64,000 bases of DNA from Pyrenochaeta sp. MPI-SDFR-AT-0127 (GCA_020747015.1 JAGTJM010000001.1:868001-932000), one strand, 5' to 3'; shown: positions 43,886 through 56,258, counted from the first letter of the stretch. Numbers and translations are program-made. Notes: generated from the sequence alone by a model not told the origin.

Positions 43886-46800
43886 CTTGACGATTGTGGA
43901 ATTTTTCCCGTCACTTGGAGCTACCTTCACTGTACTATATGTTGTGTAGGAGAATTGCGCCAATGGATGTGCTTGTATGGTTCGGTCGAATTCAAGGGAA
44001 GGATGGGGCGCAGACTGTACCGGCCGTTAATATCAAACGCTGCCTCGTATTGGGGGGCCGATAAATCTCCCAAAATGACTTACCCTAGATACCAAAATCC
44101 TTCGACTGAAATTGATAGGCGACGATAGTCTGAGGGGATTTACGCGGTGTCAAAAAGCGGGACACAGAGGGCTATGGGCTTCTGATGATTGCTGACTGGC
44201 CCCCAACGTTGTAGGAATCGCAAGGCTGTCAAAGGATGATTAGATGTTGGCTTGGGTCCAAGAATGCTTTTAGAATGCAATTATCGCAAAATTATGGGTG
44301 ACATCAATCGGACCGGGGCGCACCTAGTCTATGTACCAACAGTCGTGCCATTGCTAGCAAACAGCCCAGTCCCAGTAAGTCTATAGTGTTTAACCCACAG
44401 TCTCAGCTGTGCCCACAGCGGCTGTTTCGCGCAGCAAGCACACAGAACCACGCTCCAGATGCCACACATGGGTGACCACAAAGGCTTAAATCTATTGGTA
44501 CACTAGCCCGACTTGGACTCCCTCCAGCTTCAAACAGACATTTGCTTCTGCAAAGGGACGAACGACGTGCTCACAGTGTGATCTGGACCTTTGTGCACGG
44601 ATGTGTGGGCTGCGGGAGGCGCAGCTGGCTCGGAAGCCCCGCAGATCCCAGCATCTCTTGGAGGACTTGACGTGCTGCAAGACAGTCTTCGCGCAATTTC
44701 ACTTGCAAGTTCGCTCAATGGTCGTTTTGTTATTTGTTATTCTCTTGTGTTCAAAAAACGAAACATCTTCATGCCATGCGGAGCAGCTGTTGCCGCGGGG
44801 TTCTCTAACCCCAGGTGCGTTCAGGGGGTTTGACCACATCGGCGGACTGCGAAACGTTAGCAGGGGTTCCCTAACACACAGACTTTGGCCCTCACAACAC
44901 GAGAAGAAATCGAAAGATGGAGCGAGCCGCGATACCATCCGTGCCTGAGGCTAAATTGAACTTTTCGAGCCACGCTCCTGGCGCAGATCTGTCTATAAAT
45001 AAAGCGCTAGAGTTGCGCAGAGCAGCCTTGCGAGACCACGTCCCTAAAGTACACAGCACTATGAACTGTCTTTCAAGTACAATACCACGCGAACGTTTAC
45101 ACAAAGACACTCTCGTCACGTTGTCAGCGCGGGCGAGAATACATTTCACGTCTCACCTCTCACACAGGTGACGGGCGGAACGCTTGTGTATCCGCCCCAC
45201 CAGATGTTGCCATTCACGCGGACAGTCAAACTGGAGAGATTTCGGATAGCTTGTTCGCTTCGTGATGGCGAAACGAATGGCATGAAGCTTCGAAACAGAC
45301 ATTGTGCTAAGAGTTGCTAGCAAAAGCTTGTGGTCGATAAGAAGGCCATCAGGCGCATGTTGTCTCATCACGGTGGGCCGTGAACTATTGGCCGCGCGTC
45401 GATGTCACCTCGTGGCTGTTGTGTTGTTGTAAATACTTCGTACAGCTGCTCGCTACCTGAACGTGATTTAAGATGAAGAGGGGTTTAAGGTTCCTAGGGC
45501 GTCACGGTGGCTCGAAGTAGTGCGTTACACGTCGCTGAAGCCCGCGCTTCTAGACGACTAATGCTGTCGTGCACAACAGCGATTCCAAATGGAAAGATTC
45601 GCATGCAGACTTTCGTGATGACTTTAATCGACCGAGGTAACCTATCGGTCCGCCAGTCGTATTTAGCCGAGGACGAGGATGCCATTACAGTACTCCTTCT
45701 CTTGAAATGCAGCCTTGCTGCACTCTGCCCAACAAAAGCTCTTCTCACCTACCTGCACCTCCAGACTTCTGAGTCCTGCATTACAACCAGACATCGACTG
45801 ACGGAACTCAAGAGCGGCCACACCTCTTCGGCGGCAATCTGTTACCGCAAATCGAGTACACAGTTCGACCTAGTATCGGACACATTAAACTGCTTCTATG
45901 CTCACATGCTGCGCCGAGCATAGCACCTGACAGACTGGGTCCCTTGTTTTGTGAAGTTAGCCGCCATATGTCGACTGAAACGATCGCGCTGGGGGCGGTA
46001 CTGCGCAAGGCAGACACGCCTTGATACATAGCCATGTCGACCAATGTTGGATTGCATTCGCTGACCGAGGAGGGAAATGATGAACAAATGCGACTCATCA
46101 CTTGTAAAGATCCAGCAATCAAAGTATTCCTCAAATAAAGCGTGTTGATCGCTTACTTGCATAGCTTCGTAAGCCAAAACGAGCGTTTGCAAACCTTTAA
46201 CATGCTCGGAGTCCCGAGTTGAGTGCCACGAGCGCGTCTTACGCTACGGACGAACAACCTCCATACAGGCCAACTTGATCGTGGAGCACACTCACTGCCT
46301 CGAGCACTACGAGCACGTGCTTCGCTCTTAACACTGGTTCTCCATTGCCTCCGATCTGAGTTCTCACAGCGGCCAATACGGTGTCATGCAGAATGACAGA
46401 TGTGGAAACGATCCTGTCATGCGAGTGCCCGTATCGCGTTTGGCATACTACTCAGGGCTGAGCACTATTACATATCTTTGGGTAGTATGGAGGTGTGCAT
46501 ACCCATTTCGCTTATTGTCCGTACAATTCGTCCGCTGCGACTTTCCCTTGAGCTCCATCAGCAAACGGTGAATCATACCTTAGGCATCCAATCACCTACT
46601 AACTCCGCTCACTCCGCCCTTTCCGCCGATTTTCTATCCACCGTTCATCGCGTTGGACCAACCACATCAGCCACGCTGGTGGCACAAAGATAAAACATTG
46701 GCGGACGCTTCGCTCTATGGCTGGAGATAACACTGTACCGCGCCTCCTCGAGTCACACGTGATTTCCGAATTCGGGTTATGCGGAGACATGCAAGGAAAC

Positions 46801-47160
46801 TCCGCCATGGCTCATGCTTTCCCTCCGCTCCATTGCCTTATTTCTCGCCATTCCTACTCTTCCTTTGTCAGACAGCCATAGCTCGTTATTGCGTCAGAGT
46901 ATCTGACAAATGACCAAGACTACTTGTCCGTTGCCAGAGGTGCAATTAAGTAGGGTGTGCAACAATGGCTTTATATATGGCTTGGAATAAGCCTTCGGGT
47001 ACCACCTCATCATCACCGCCTTAAAGTCTCGTAGCTTCTCAACCTGATTCCTTTTCCCTTCACCTCACTGTCTGAACTACGACGTGGCGCTTCAACGTCG
47101 ATTCCATAATCCCTTTGTTCCTTATCTCGCATTAGAGTAACTTTCCGGTCTTCACGCATC
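43886..47160. other. Large gene-poor region
   Basis: About 3.3 kb between the small membrane protein (-) and the MFS transporter (+). Only short frames occur on both strands. A minus-strand frame near 45902-46192 has a faint DDE-transposase look (see rejected items). The right end contains the MFS promoter. Confidence 0.5.
46972..46977 (+). promoter_or_regulatory. Possible TATA box of the MFS gene
   Basis: TATATA within TTTATATATGG lies about 185 nt before the ATG at 47161, followed by a CT/CA-rich leader. Position and sequence fit; no further support. Confidence 0.4.
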
Positions 47161-48864
47161 ATGTCCTACCTGTTCCAGCACTCTGCTATAGGGACTCTCG
47201 CCCACTACGTCAAACACCGCAAATTTGATTTCTCTCGCAGACCTGCAAAGGCGATCTCGTCATCGTCATCGACTGATGATCTCCCATTCGAGGCCTCACC
47301 CGACAATGTTGGTTCAGAACTTAAGCAGGCCCAAACCAGCCTTGTCGATTGGAAAGGCCCAGACGATCCTTCCAACCCCCAGAACTGTACGTATCATCTG
47401 CTTCTCCAAGGGAACGTGAAACATCAGACTAACCTCAATCCTACGACTTTAGGGCCGATGAGCCACAAAATCTTCATGACCTTCATCATCTGCCTCTACA
47501 CATTCGCCGTGTACGTTGGCTCCTCGATATACTCGTCTTCGCAGGGAGCTGTCATTGAGATCTTTGGCGTGAGCCACGTCGAGGGGTCGTTGGGTATTGC
47601 GCTGTACGTCTTGGGATATGGAATAGGATGTCTCCTATTCTCGCCGCTGTCAGAGATTCCTGCTGTGGGACGGAATCCTCCGTACGCCATCTCAGGCTTC
47701 CTGTTCGCGGTGCTGTGCATCCCAACCGCGCTGGTGGACAACTTTGCAGGCCTCATGATTCTCAGATTCCTCCTCGGCTTCATGGCGAGCCCCTGTCTCG
47801 CAACTGCAGGTGCATCGCTCGCAGACATTTGGTCAATGGCTGAGTTCCCCTTCGCCGTCGCACTGTGGGCTGCTGTTGGCACACTTGGTCCAGCTCTCGG
47901 CCCTACCCTTTCGTCGTACGCTGTGAAGAGCTTGGGCTGGCGATTCTCGAGCTGGGAACTGCTAATCATTGCGGGCCCCGTGTACCTGCTTATGATCGCC
48001 TTCTTGCCTGAGAGTTCAGGACTCACGATCCTATACTACAAGGCCAAACGCCTCAGAGAAGAGACTGGAAATGCAAATCTCATGTCAGACGCAGAACGCA
48101 AGCAGAAGAATCTACAAGTAAGCAGTCTGCTCTTCGACGCGCTCATCAAGCCGTGGGAGATCAACGCGCTAGACCCTGCCATTTTGTTCACTACTGTGTA
48201 CATGGGTCTCTGCTACGGCATCTACTACTCCTTTTTCGAGGTAAGCATAACTAATCCCATTCCATGGCGTATTCAAGCTCAGAGACCTAACAACTCCCAG
48301 TCCCTGCCGCTCGTCTACCCCGTCGACTACAACTTCAGCGCCGAATCCACGGGTCTCATCTTCCTCGCCATCCTGCCCGCATGCACGCTAGCCTTTATCA
48401 TCCAAGTGCTCTACCTCAAGTACCGCGTCTTCCCACGCCTCAGCGACGGCACATTTGGCGAGCTCGAGAACCATCTTATCCCAGGCATGGTCGCCAGCCC
48501 GGTCATCGCCATCGGCCTCTTCATCTTCGCGTGGACGGCGCGCCCAAGCGTGCACTGGATAGCTCCGACCATTGGCCTGGGCCTGACCATTTTCGGCATC
48601 TTCTTCATCGCGCAGAGTGTGCTGCTGTACATTCCAAACATCTACCCTCGATACGCGGCATCCATCTTCTCGGCGAACAGTCTCTCACGAAGCGCCTTTG
48701 CGTTCGCGGCTATCCTGTTCGCTCGCCCCATGTTCGAGGGCATCGGCATCGATGGCGGCGTCAGTCTGCTGGCTGGCTGCATGGTGCTGTGTACCGGCGG
48801 TATGGTGGGGTTGTTTTGGTTCGGAAAGACATTGCGCTCGAGGAGTAGGTTTGCGGTTGCTTAG
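47161..48864 (+). CDS. MFS transporter, DHA1 family (drug/polyamine type)
   Basis: Three exons (47161-47386, 47453-48240, 48301-48864) give 525 aa. Both introns (66 and 60 nt) are multiples of three without stops, so the gene also reads as a single 567-aa frame; splicing is preferred because it restores N-P-Q-N-W-P-M-S before helix 1 and Y-S-F-F-E-S-L-P-L in the loop region, both typical of the family. About twelve membrane helices are present. DHA1 motif A-like LSEIPAVGRNPPY follows helix 2, and the LRFLLGFMASPCLATAGASLADIW and GPALGPTLSSY helices are characteristic of fungal Tpo1/Flr1-type H+ antiporters. The N-terminal ~75 residues are cytosolic. It likely exports a small organic molecule across the plasma membrane; substrate unknown. 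Confidence 0.9.
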   Translation: MSYLFQHSAIGTLAHYVKHRKFDFSRRPAKAISSSSSTDDLPFEASPDNVGSELKQAQTSLVDWKGPDDPSNPQNCTYHLLLQGNVKHQTNLNPTTLGPMSHKIFMTFIICLYTFAVYVGSSIYSSSQGAVIEIFGVSHVEGSLGIALYVLGYGIGCLLFSPLSEIPAVGRNPPYAISGFLFAVLCIPTALVDNFAGLMILRFLLGFMASPCLATAGASLADIWSMAEFPFAVALWAAVGTLGPALGPTLSSYAVKSLGWRFSSWELLIIAGPVYLLMIAFLPESSGLTILYYKAKRLREETGNANLMSDAERKQKNLQVSSLLFDALIKPWEINALDPAILFTTVYMGLCYGIYYSFFEVSITNPIPWRIQAQRPNNSQSLPLVYPVDYNFSAESTGLIFLAILPACTLAFIIQVLYLKYRVFPRLSDGTFGELENHLIPGMVASPVIAIGLFIFAWTARPSVHWIAPTIGLGLTIFGIFFIAQSVLLYIPNIYPRYAASIFSANSLSRSAFAFAAILFARPMFEGIGIDGGVSLLAGCMVLCTGGMVGLFWFGKTLRSRSRFAVA

Positions 48865-49900
48865 GCGCTCCGGGGGTGAAAACTCATTAAGGCGTTATTG
48901 GCGCTGTCATGACAACTGGGTTGCCAGAGTTACAAGCGATTCGCGGTTTCAATCAGAGGTTGAGGACGTATGGATAGATTGACAGTTATATACCATAAAG
49001 GGTGGCTTGTAATATGACATGGAGAGGTCTCATTGTAGGATAGAATAGGGAAAAGACTGCCACACAATTGTGTCTTACCCATTGGACATCATCAGCCGCT
49101 CTTCTATAACGTCTTCAGATTCTTATGATCAAAGTAACCTTTCAACAAGTGTAGACATTGTCATTGTATTGCATAGAACTTGCTTTGCATTGCATTCGTT
49201 TTCCTAGCTTATCTTCCCTTTCGTGCGTTCTTCCATGACGCCAAAAGTTCCATTTCCATCCTGACTCGAGGCGAGTACTATATACATTGTATCGGCCCAA
49301 ACAGCCTCTCTGCTCATGCCTTGCTGCGAGTCTGTCGTCCAGCAGGCGTTTCGCTCAGCTCAACGACCCTTGGTATGGTCATTTGTGTCTAAAAAAAAAT
49401 TCCAATCATGGTCTCCTCTGCGCCCCGGAAAAAGGGGGAAGATTGGAGAAGGGAAAAGAAAAAAGTGTGTGTTCGTGAAGAGAAGAAGTGGAAAATAAAA
49501 AGAAAAGAAGGAAAAAAAAAGGGTAGAAGTGAAAATGTCGTCACACTTCCAAGAGAAGGTTGTGAGTTTCGAAGGATGGAAATTTCCGAGAGTCGGACGT
49601 CTTCAATATCAGTCCCCGGAGAAAGAAAGAATAAAAGTAGTAGCCGGTGGTGAGATGTACGGGCGTACTGGACTAGATATTAAGGTATATCAAAACTCGA
49701 ATGCTCGAAAGGTGGCGTATTCGTCAAGGAAATGGCGGAGAAGATGCAATCAAAGTTTTGTACACCGAATGAAGGAGATGTAGTGACCGGGAGGGCAGTA
49801 TTCGAGGATAGCCATGAGTTATCCATTTGGGACAACATTATGAGGATACCTGTCGCGGCGTTCAGTCGCTGGGGTTGATCCAGTGGCCAACATGACCGTA
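48865..49900. other. Intergenic, convergent 3' ends
   Basis: About 1.0 kb between the MFS stop codon and the palI stop codon. It carries a purine-rich block at 49424-49541. Frames crossing that block read as Lys/Arg/Glu-rich, which is a composition effect. Confidence 0.5.
49424..49541 (+). other. Polypurine tract
   Basis: An A/G-rich block of about 120 nt (runs such as GGAAAAAGGGGGAAGA and AAAAGAAAAGAAGG) in the MFS/palI 3' intergenic region. Such strand asymmetry can form triplex DNA; no function is evident. Confidence 0.7.
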
Positions 49901-52165
49901 TTAAGCCCCCGGATACCTGCTTTGATTACTCAACCCAGGCCCTTGTCCAATCATGGTTGCTGGCAGAGGTGGTCCCATTCCACCCCCTCTTCCTCTTCCT
50001 CCCCTGCCTCTACCCCTGCCTCTCCCAGTTGCGGGACCTGGGAGTGCAAAGTCTGGATTTGCTGCATTCGCTTCTAAGATGACGTCGCCCTGCCTCATTG
50101 GTCTCCTTCCGTTGTAAGGCATGAATTGTCCAGCTGGGGCGCCCATCTCAGGTCGCCAGTTAGGATTTACTGGGCGTTGGGATACAGAGGTGAAATGTGA
50201 CGCTTCTGAGGCTGCTGGCGAGCGAGAACCGTCAGGAAGATCATCGTAGGAGGAAGTGCGCGGGAGATTGGGGTCACTGACATTGGAAGCGGAGAGGAGA
50301 TTGGGGTTAGAGGAGAACCCGCCTGGCATGAGCGAAGACGGCATCGCTGGAGGAAGTTCCGCTCGCGCAGGCTCCGCGAATCTAGGGTCTACGTCCTCGT
50401 AATAATCGGAGCTTCGCTCAGTGTTGTTTGCTCCGGGCGCAGTAAATTGTGACAACTGGGCGGGGAGCTCGACAGGCGAAGCTTGGATAGGTGAAAGCCC
50501 GCGACTGTTGTTGCTGCTGTTCAACGTAGTGAGTGTTTGGTCGGATGGGTTCTTTTGACCATTCCAACCCGCTCGTGCAGGAACGTACTGCTGTTGTGAT
50601 GGTGGTTGTTGCGCATCACTATTGCATGTTAGACACAAACTTTGCCAATGTTGGGGTCATCTTACTCTATCGAATACTCGCTCGTCGGACTCATCATCCC
50701 ATTGGATGGCCGCCTCTGCGGTGCTCCAGCAGGAAATCCACCTTGCTGCAGTGCCAGCATACCGGCCACGTCGCCATCGCTTTCTCTCAAGCCGTAATTA
50801 GTTGGAGGTGTACCAGTGCGGTTGTCCATCTCGATAGCCTGTCCTATTGGCATTGGGCCGGGCGGTGGTGGGCCTCTGTTTCCATATGGCGATGTCTCGC
50901 GTGGGGGTGGTCCTCCTTGACCATAGAAATTGCTATTCATATTGTACCCGGGTGGAGGGCCTCCTCGACCCATGGGCGGGCCACCTTGCATAGGCACACC
51001 GTGCGGAGGTCGCCCACCACGTCCATTGCCGTTCCAGCCTGGCGGTGGCGGGCCTCGCATCCCTCCTCTTGGACCATAACCACCACCTCCTCCTCTCGGC
51101 CCACCATACGGGCCTCCTCGGGGTGGATAGCCTCCTCGTCCGCGATACGGACCACCTCTACCTCCTGGCGGACCACGCGGAGGTCCGTTGTTCATCATGT
51201 AGACATCATTTGGCATGGGAGGAACCGGATTTCCATATTGATCAACCGGCTGGCGGCGACCTGACGGGCCACGAATTGGTGGAGCCATGGTATCTGATCT
51301 GTTTTCGCCAGCGCTGCTGACTGTCTTGAGCGAAGGGTTGCGTTGGTTCAGTGGTGTAGTATCGTCAGATGGTGACAGCTTCTGGGCGTCAAAGTAGGCA
51401 TTATCGTGGCCTTTGGTTCCAGACAGCATTGTGTCGCCGGAGAGTGGAGGCGGCGATTCAGCCTTGGGAAACTCGGTTGTTACCGCTGCGTTGTTGGCGC
51501 GGTTGGCATAGTACGTCTGGCCATTCATCTCATCGTTCTCAGCGATCCGCCTCTTCCTCGCCTTGCGACTGACCAGCGTCCGCCTCATTGCACATGTTAC
51601 AATTCCGCTTGCGACGATAATGATGGTGGCGCCCAGGACAATCCATCCTCCCCAGCCTACGTGTGGCACGAACAACAGGATGTCGACAAGGAAAGCGAGC
51701 AGCGAGACGAGAAGGGTGGGGAATGTGAAGATTAGCAGAGCAAGGAGATATCGCGGCGAGTGGGCTGGCGAGTGGAAATGGGCAGCAACGGCGAGGCCAA
51801 AGCATATCAGTGTCATGAGCGCGGCGATGGGGTGTACGATGAGGATCGAGGACAGTGCATGGCGAGAGGCCGAGGGCAGCGAGAAGTCGGAAGTGGGCGC
51901 GTCTCCAAATAGACTCTCTATTCCAATTGTTAGTTGAGGTTTCTTCTACTCCCAGTTCGACGCTGGAACATGGCATACCCGTGTTGTACCCAATCATGGG
52001 CCCGTCACACTTTCCATTTTCGCAGTAGCCCAGGACACCAAAGTGGATGCCACGATAGGTAGCGAGGGGGATGCTCTTGATAATGGGCGTGGACAGCGTG
52101 GAGAGCAGCAGCAGACAGAAGGCGACGAAGAACAGGATCGATAAGGGGGTAGCCGGGCGCAACAT
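49901..52165 (-). CDS. palI: pH-response regulator PalI/Rim9
   Basis: Three exons (52165-51979, 51917-50666, 50618-49901) give 718 aa. Introns are 61 and 47 nt, with donors GTATGC and GTAAGA and acceptors ATAG; the junctions read G-Y-N-T-E-S-L-F and Y-S-I-D-D-A-Q. The N terminus LRPATPLSILFFVAFCLLLLSTLSTPIIKSIPL, then FGVLGYC, matches the first membrane segment and cysteine motif of PalI. Three further membrane spans follow (IVHPIAALMTLICFGLAV, YLLALLIFTFPTLLVSLLAF, GGWIVLGATIIIVASGI). PalI is a plasma-membrane helper of the PalH alkaline-pH sensor, upstream of PalF and PacC. The cytosolic tail of ~500 residues is disordered, rich in Gly/Pro/Arg with RGG-like repeats (GGRGGPYRGRGG), and ends in a second Gly/Arg run. 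Confidence 0.93.
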
Positions 52166-53499
52166 GATGGCGAAGAATAGGTGAGTCTGGAGCGAGAAGG
52201 CCGGCTCGCCAGAGACCGGATCTCAGGACTCGGGAAGGTGGTGTTGGGCGAGGGACAGGCGAGGCGTGCGGGCGCGGCGAAGAAGAGTCGCAAGCGGACA
52301 GTGGGCGCAGTTGAAAACGTGCGTTTAGGCGCGGGTGGGCGATAGTGAAACGAGTGACGATTGGGGTTGTACAGGCGATGCTGGCTGTGGCATTGGAGCT
52401 TCGCGACCGTGTGCGCGACGCTGGAACAATGACGGCGACGGGTGAGAGGCACGCGGGACGGGCGACGCACGGCGGGAGGTTGGCAGTTGTCGCGCGCTGT
52501 TGCGGGGAAGCGTGGGCGTGCAGTGGGAGGAGCAGTGAGTAGTTGGTTAGGTGCTGGACCTTGGGCTGGAGGATGGCGCAGCGAGCGACGAGCAGGGCTA
52601 CGGGACGAGTGCCGGTCGCAGCCAATCCAAGGGAATGGGGGCGCTGCCCGAACGTTGGACGCAACCAAAGATAGCGCCTGGCACAATCGGAATCGGGGCG
52701 TTTGGCGTGGGGACACTCTTGCAACTGTGCGGCTAGCGATGCACAGAGAACAGCAGCAGAAGCATGCTTTTTTTTTTTTGGATCAAAGGATGTGTGCAGC
52801 AAAGGAGTGTTTTGTCCTGGTTGGTGGACGACAGAGCCAGCCAGCCAGCCAGACCGGTCGAGACAAGACACCCGTCCTTGTCTCGCCCCAAGACGCCATT
52901 CGCACGCTCGCCCACAATTCTCCAGTCTCATAACATGGGTACATATCGATTCCGTCTTGTCTCATTTCGCACGCGTCGCACCGACAGGCCCACTCAGATG
53001 CAATTTGCAAGGCTGCCATGGCCATCACCGCCGCCCGTGCCCGTTGCCGGTGCCCATTCCACCGCGCATCAAACACGTCTGCTCAAACACGCATAGCCTC
53101 CGGCGCTGCATTCTGAGGCAACCCGCTCCTCTGCCCACGCCATTGGCTGCTTCGTCGCCTGCTCCGACAGTCTCGCGGCCTCATGAGGCTCAATGCGCGC
53201 TTGGACTCGCTCATCCCACTCTCCCCCCGGCAGAATTTCAAAACCGTCAGCACAGACGCCACCAACACAAAATAGCGTCTTCACTCGGGGGAATTGCAAT
53301 TTGAATTGTTTATTTGCTTGATTCTTGATTCTTGCTTCTCATTTTGGCATTTGTACCATGTGCACATGCAAAGATCCATTCCACCTCCCCACGAGGTTTT
53401 CAACGCCCGATTTTGCTGGGAATCCGGTCCTGCACCATTGCTCGTAGAATCATCGAAACTTTAATTGGCTAACCTACTTGCTCCTCTTGGTCCTCACGC
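52166..53499. other. Intergenic, palI promoter
   Basis: About 1.3 kb upstream of palI and downstream of the eS4 gene. GC-rich with a T12 run near 52770 and a CCAG tetranucleotide run near 52840. Long frames on both strands are composition effects. Confidence 0.5.
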
Positions 53500-54537
53500 T
53501 TAGTGTCCGGCAATGGCATACGCCCTGCGGCGGTCACGCTCCTCAGCAATGGTGAGCTTGACACCCTTGCCCTTGGGCAGCGAGATCCATGGCTTCTCCT
53601 TGCCAATGACGCTAAAGACGCATTAGCAGTGCTCAACATCGCCATCGTCTTGAACACTCTAGACTTACATGACGTTGGTCTCACGAGTGGTGAACTCGTT
53701 GTCAACAGCATCCTTCAAGTGGACAATGTTGAAGCCACCGTCGTGACGCTCACGATGGTGGATAACACCAACACGACCCATGTTGCGACCACCAGTGACC
53801 ATGACGATCACACCAGTGTCGAAGGTGATGAAGTCAGAGATCTTGCCAGTGCTGAGGTCGATCTTGACTGTGTCGTTGACCTTGATAGCCGGGTCGGGGT
53901 AACGGATTCTACACACTTTATTTAGCATCAATTCACAGACATAGCCAGATCCTGGTCGTATGCCTGGTGAAAGAGGTTTCCCTCCTTCACCTAGCCCACA
54001 CTGTGATCAACGGCTGATAGAGGCGGGAACTTACGTTCGCGCATCGTGCGTAACCAAGTAGGGAATTCCGCCCTTGCCCAGCTGGACGCGCTTGACCTTG
54101 CCGAGCTTGTATTGTGCCTCCTCGTCGGTTATTCTGTGGACGGTGAAGCGGCCCTTGGTGTCGTAGATGAGACGGAAGTTCTCGCCCGTCTTCTCAATGG
54201 AGATGACGTCCATCAATCCCGAGGGGAATGTGGAGTCGGTGCGGACCTTGCCGTCAACCTTGACGAGACGCTGCATAAGAATGGCATTGACCTCGCGTGC
54301 GTTGAGCGCATACTTCAACCGGTTACGGAGGAAGATGACGAGAGGTAGCGAGTCGCGGAGCTTGTGAGGACCGGGGGAAGCCTTGGGTGCGTAGGCACCT
54401 GGAGCATGTCAGTTCTGCTATTGAGGTTTCGAGGGCGAGCGCCGTGGCAGGCAGTCAAGCGTACCGGACAGCTTGTCCAAAAGCCAGTGAGAGGGCGCGC
54501 TGAGGCGCTTCTGGTGCTTCTTTGGTCCACGACCCAT
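53500..54537 (-). CDS. RPS4: 40S ribosomal protein eS4
   Basis: Four exons (54537-54465, 54398-54035, 53908-53669, 53611-53500) give 262 aa, the standard size. Introns are 66, 126 and 57 nt with donors GTACGC, GTAAGT and GTAAGT. The first intron falls early in the gene, as is common for fungal ribosomal protein genes. The protein begins MGRGPKKHQKRL and contains the S4 RNA-binding segment (LPLVIFLRNRLKYALNAREV), the KOW-containing central part (GRNMGRVGVIHHRERH) and the C-terminal GVKLTIAEERDRRRA block. Structural component of the small subunit. Strongly supported by near-universal conservation. Confidence 0.97.
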
Positions 54538-54977
54538 TTTGACTGTTGTGTGAGGTTAGTTGTCGAAGTTGTCGGAGGTCCTGTCGAAGCAGTGTTCGAA
54601 GGTGTGCTCTGGGCGAGGAACATTTCGATTTCGCTAGCGTCGTGTGCAGATAGTAAGCGACGCCTTGGCACGCTAGCCTCTGGCCGTATTCCGGACTATG
54701 TTGACGATCCGCATCGGCCATACACATCAATTTTCAGAAGTTGTCACACACCATTCGTACCTTTCACAGGGTGCAATTCAACCCACAGTATCCATGCTGG
54801 TCCATTCGAAGCTCAAAGTGTCAACTTATAAGACCTTCCACCACTCAGATCACAAAAGCCGCTCTTGTAAAGTGGAAAAAGAACAAGAGAGAAAATGGCA
54901 ATAAAAAGCGTCGATTTTGTTTCTGGTATCTTTGTGGGAACATAAGAGTCCATCTAAGCGCCGAAATTCCATCACTT
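54538..54977. other. Intergenic, eS4 promoter
   Basis: About 440 nt upstream of the eS4 gene and downstream of the Asd stop codon. Frames seen here are unsupported. No defined ribosomal-protein promoter element could be named. Confidence 0.5.
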
Positions 54978-56258
54978 CTACGCATATCCCTTCAACACTG
55001 CTGCCTCCGCATTCAATATCGAGGACCCAGCAGCTCCAATAACAGCTGGAACTAGTTAGCAATGGTCTCATCGTCCCCATCGCTCTACAAGACTTACTGT
55101 TATGGCTGAGTGCAACAAACATGATGTCAAAGATCCCTGACTCATCCTCCCTCACTCTTCCTACACTAACAGCATAACCCCTATCCGTTTCCCTATCCAA
55201 TCTCGGCTGCGGCCGATCTGGCTCTTCCATGACCACAATTGCTTTCGTAGGCGCAGAAGGGCATCCCAGTTTCTGCGCATCACTCACATACTCGCGCATC
55301 GCCTGCTTAACCTCTTCCGCGCTCGGGGCCGGACGACGCTGGAAGCGCAGTGATACGCATGCTGTGTGGCCGTCCAAGACGGGGACACGATTGCAAGCTG
55401 CGGAGACCTTCATGGGCTGGTCGACGAAGCCCGTGATATCATCGTTGACGCTACCAAGAATCTTCGAGGCTTCGGTCTCGAGTTTGTCTTCTTCGCCTGA
55501 TATGAAAGGCACAACATTATCGATAATGTCCATGCTACTCACGCCGGGGTAGCCCGCGCCCGATACCGCTTGCATAGTAACAACGGACACTTGGTCAATG
55601 GGGCCAAACTTCGATTGGAGAGCAGCAAAGGGAATCACGATGCCAATGACTGCGCAATTTGAGTTGCACACGAGGAAGCCCTTCTCTAATTTGTGATGTT
55701 GTCGTTGGTGCTTGATCACATCGAGATGCGGCAAGTTCACGGTAGGGACGACGAGAGGCACGAGAGGGTCGCGGCGGTAGTTCTTTGCATTGGAGAAGAC
55801 GGCAAGGTTGGACTTGAGAAAAGCCATTTCTGATGGATGATTAGCATAGCTCGCGCCCTCGCAGACCAAGATACATACCGACGTCTCCTGCAACATCGCT
55901 GTCCAGCCCAGAAAAGACCAAATCACACTCCTTAAATTCTTCAGGTGTGCATTTCTTCACCACCAAATCACCAATGCGCTCCGTGAACGGCAGTGCTTGC
56001 TTCCATCTGACAGCATCTTTGTACTTTTTTCCAGCTGAGCGCTCAGAGGCACCCACGGCGTGTAGTTCGAAGTGTGGGTGAAGAGCAAGCAAAAGAATGA
56101 AGCGTTGGCCGACCGAGCCCGTCGCACCGAGCACACCTGCAATTGAGTCAGTTGAAATCTTAAATAAGGCGATAAGTGTACGCACCGCACTTCTTCTTGG
56201 GGAAGTTTCGGTTATGTGAGGTGAAATGCTCAGCGTCCATGGTTGTGTTTTTTGGCAT
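54978..56258 (-). CDS. Aspartate-semialdehyde dehydrogenase
   Basis: Four exons (56258-56186, 56136-55879, 55829-55098, 55045-54978) give 376 aa, or 370 from the second in-frame ATG at 56240. Introns are 49, 49 and 52 nt. The enzyme makes aspartate semialdehyde from beta-aspartyl phosphate with NADPH, the branch point to Met, Thr and Ile in fungi (yeast HOM2). The Rossmann motif GVLGATGSVGQRF lies at the start of exon 2, the catalytic cysteine is C169 in CNSNCAVIG, and the catalytic histidine lies in VPVLDGHTACVS. The terminal exon supplies only NTVIGAAGSSILNAEA and the last residues. All junctions restore family sequence. Cytosolic. Confidence 0.95.

Noticed and set aside
45808..46192. Minus-strand frame with a DDE-transposase-like stretch (IFTSDESHLF and HMAANFTKQG)
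   Set aside because: The resemblance covers only short pieces, needs assumed gaps, and there are no inverted repeats, target duplications or flanking transposase parts. It could be chance.
49408..49783. Lys-rich small frames after the MFS gene
   Set aside because: They reflect the purine-rich tract; no homology or start context.
52005..53304. Frames of 200-308 codons upstream of palI
   Set aside because: They are antisense and sense to each other in a GC-rich promoter region and to the first palI exon; no conserved motif.
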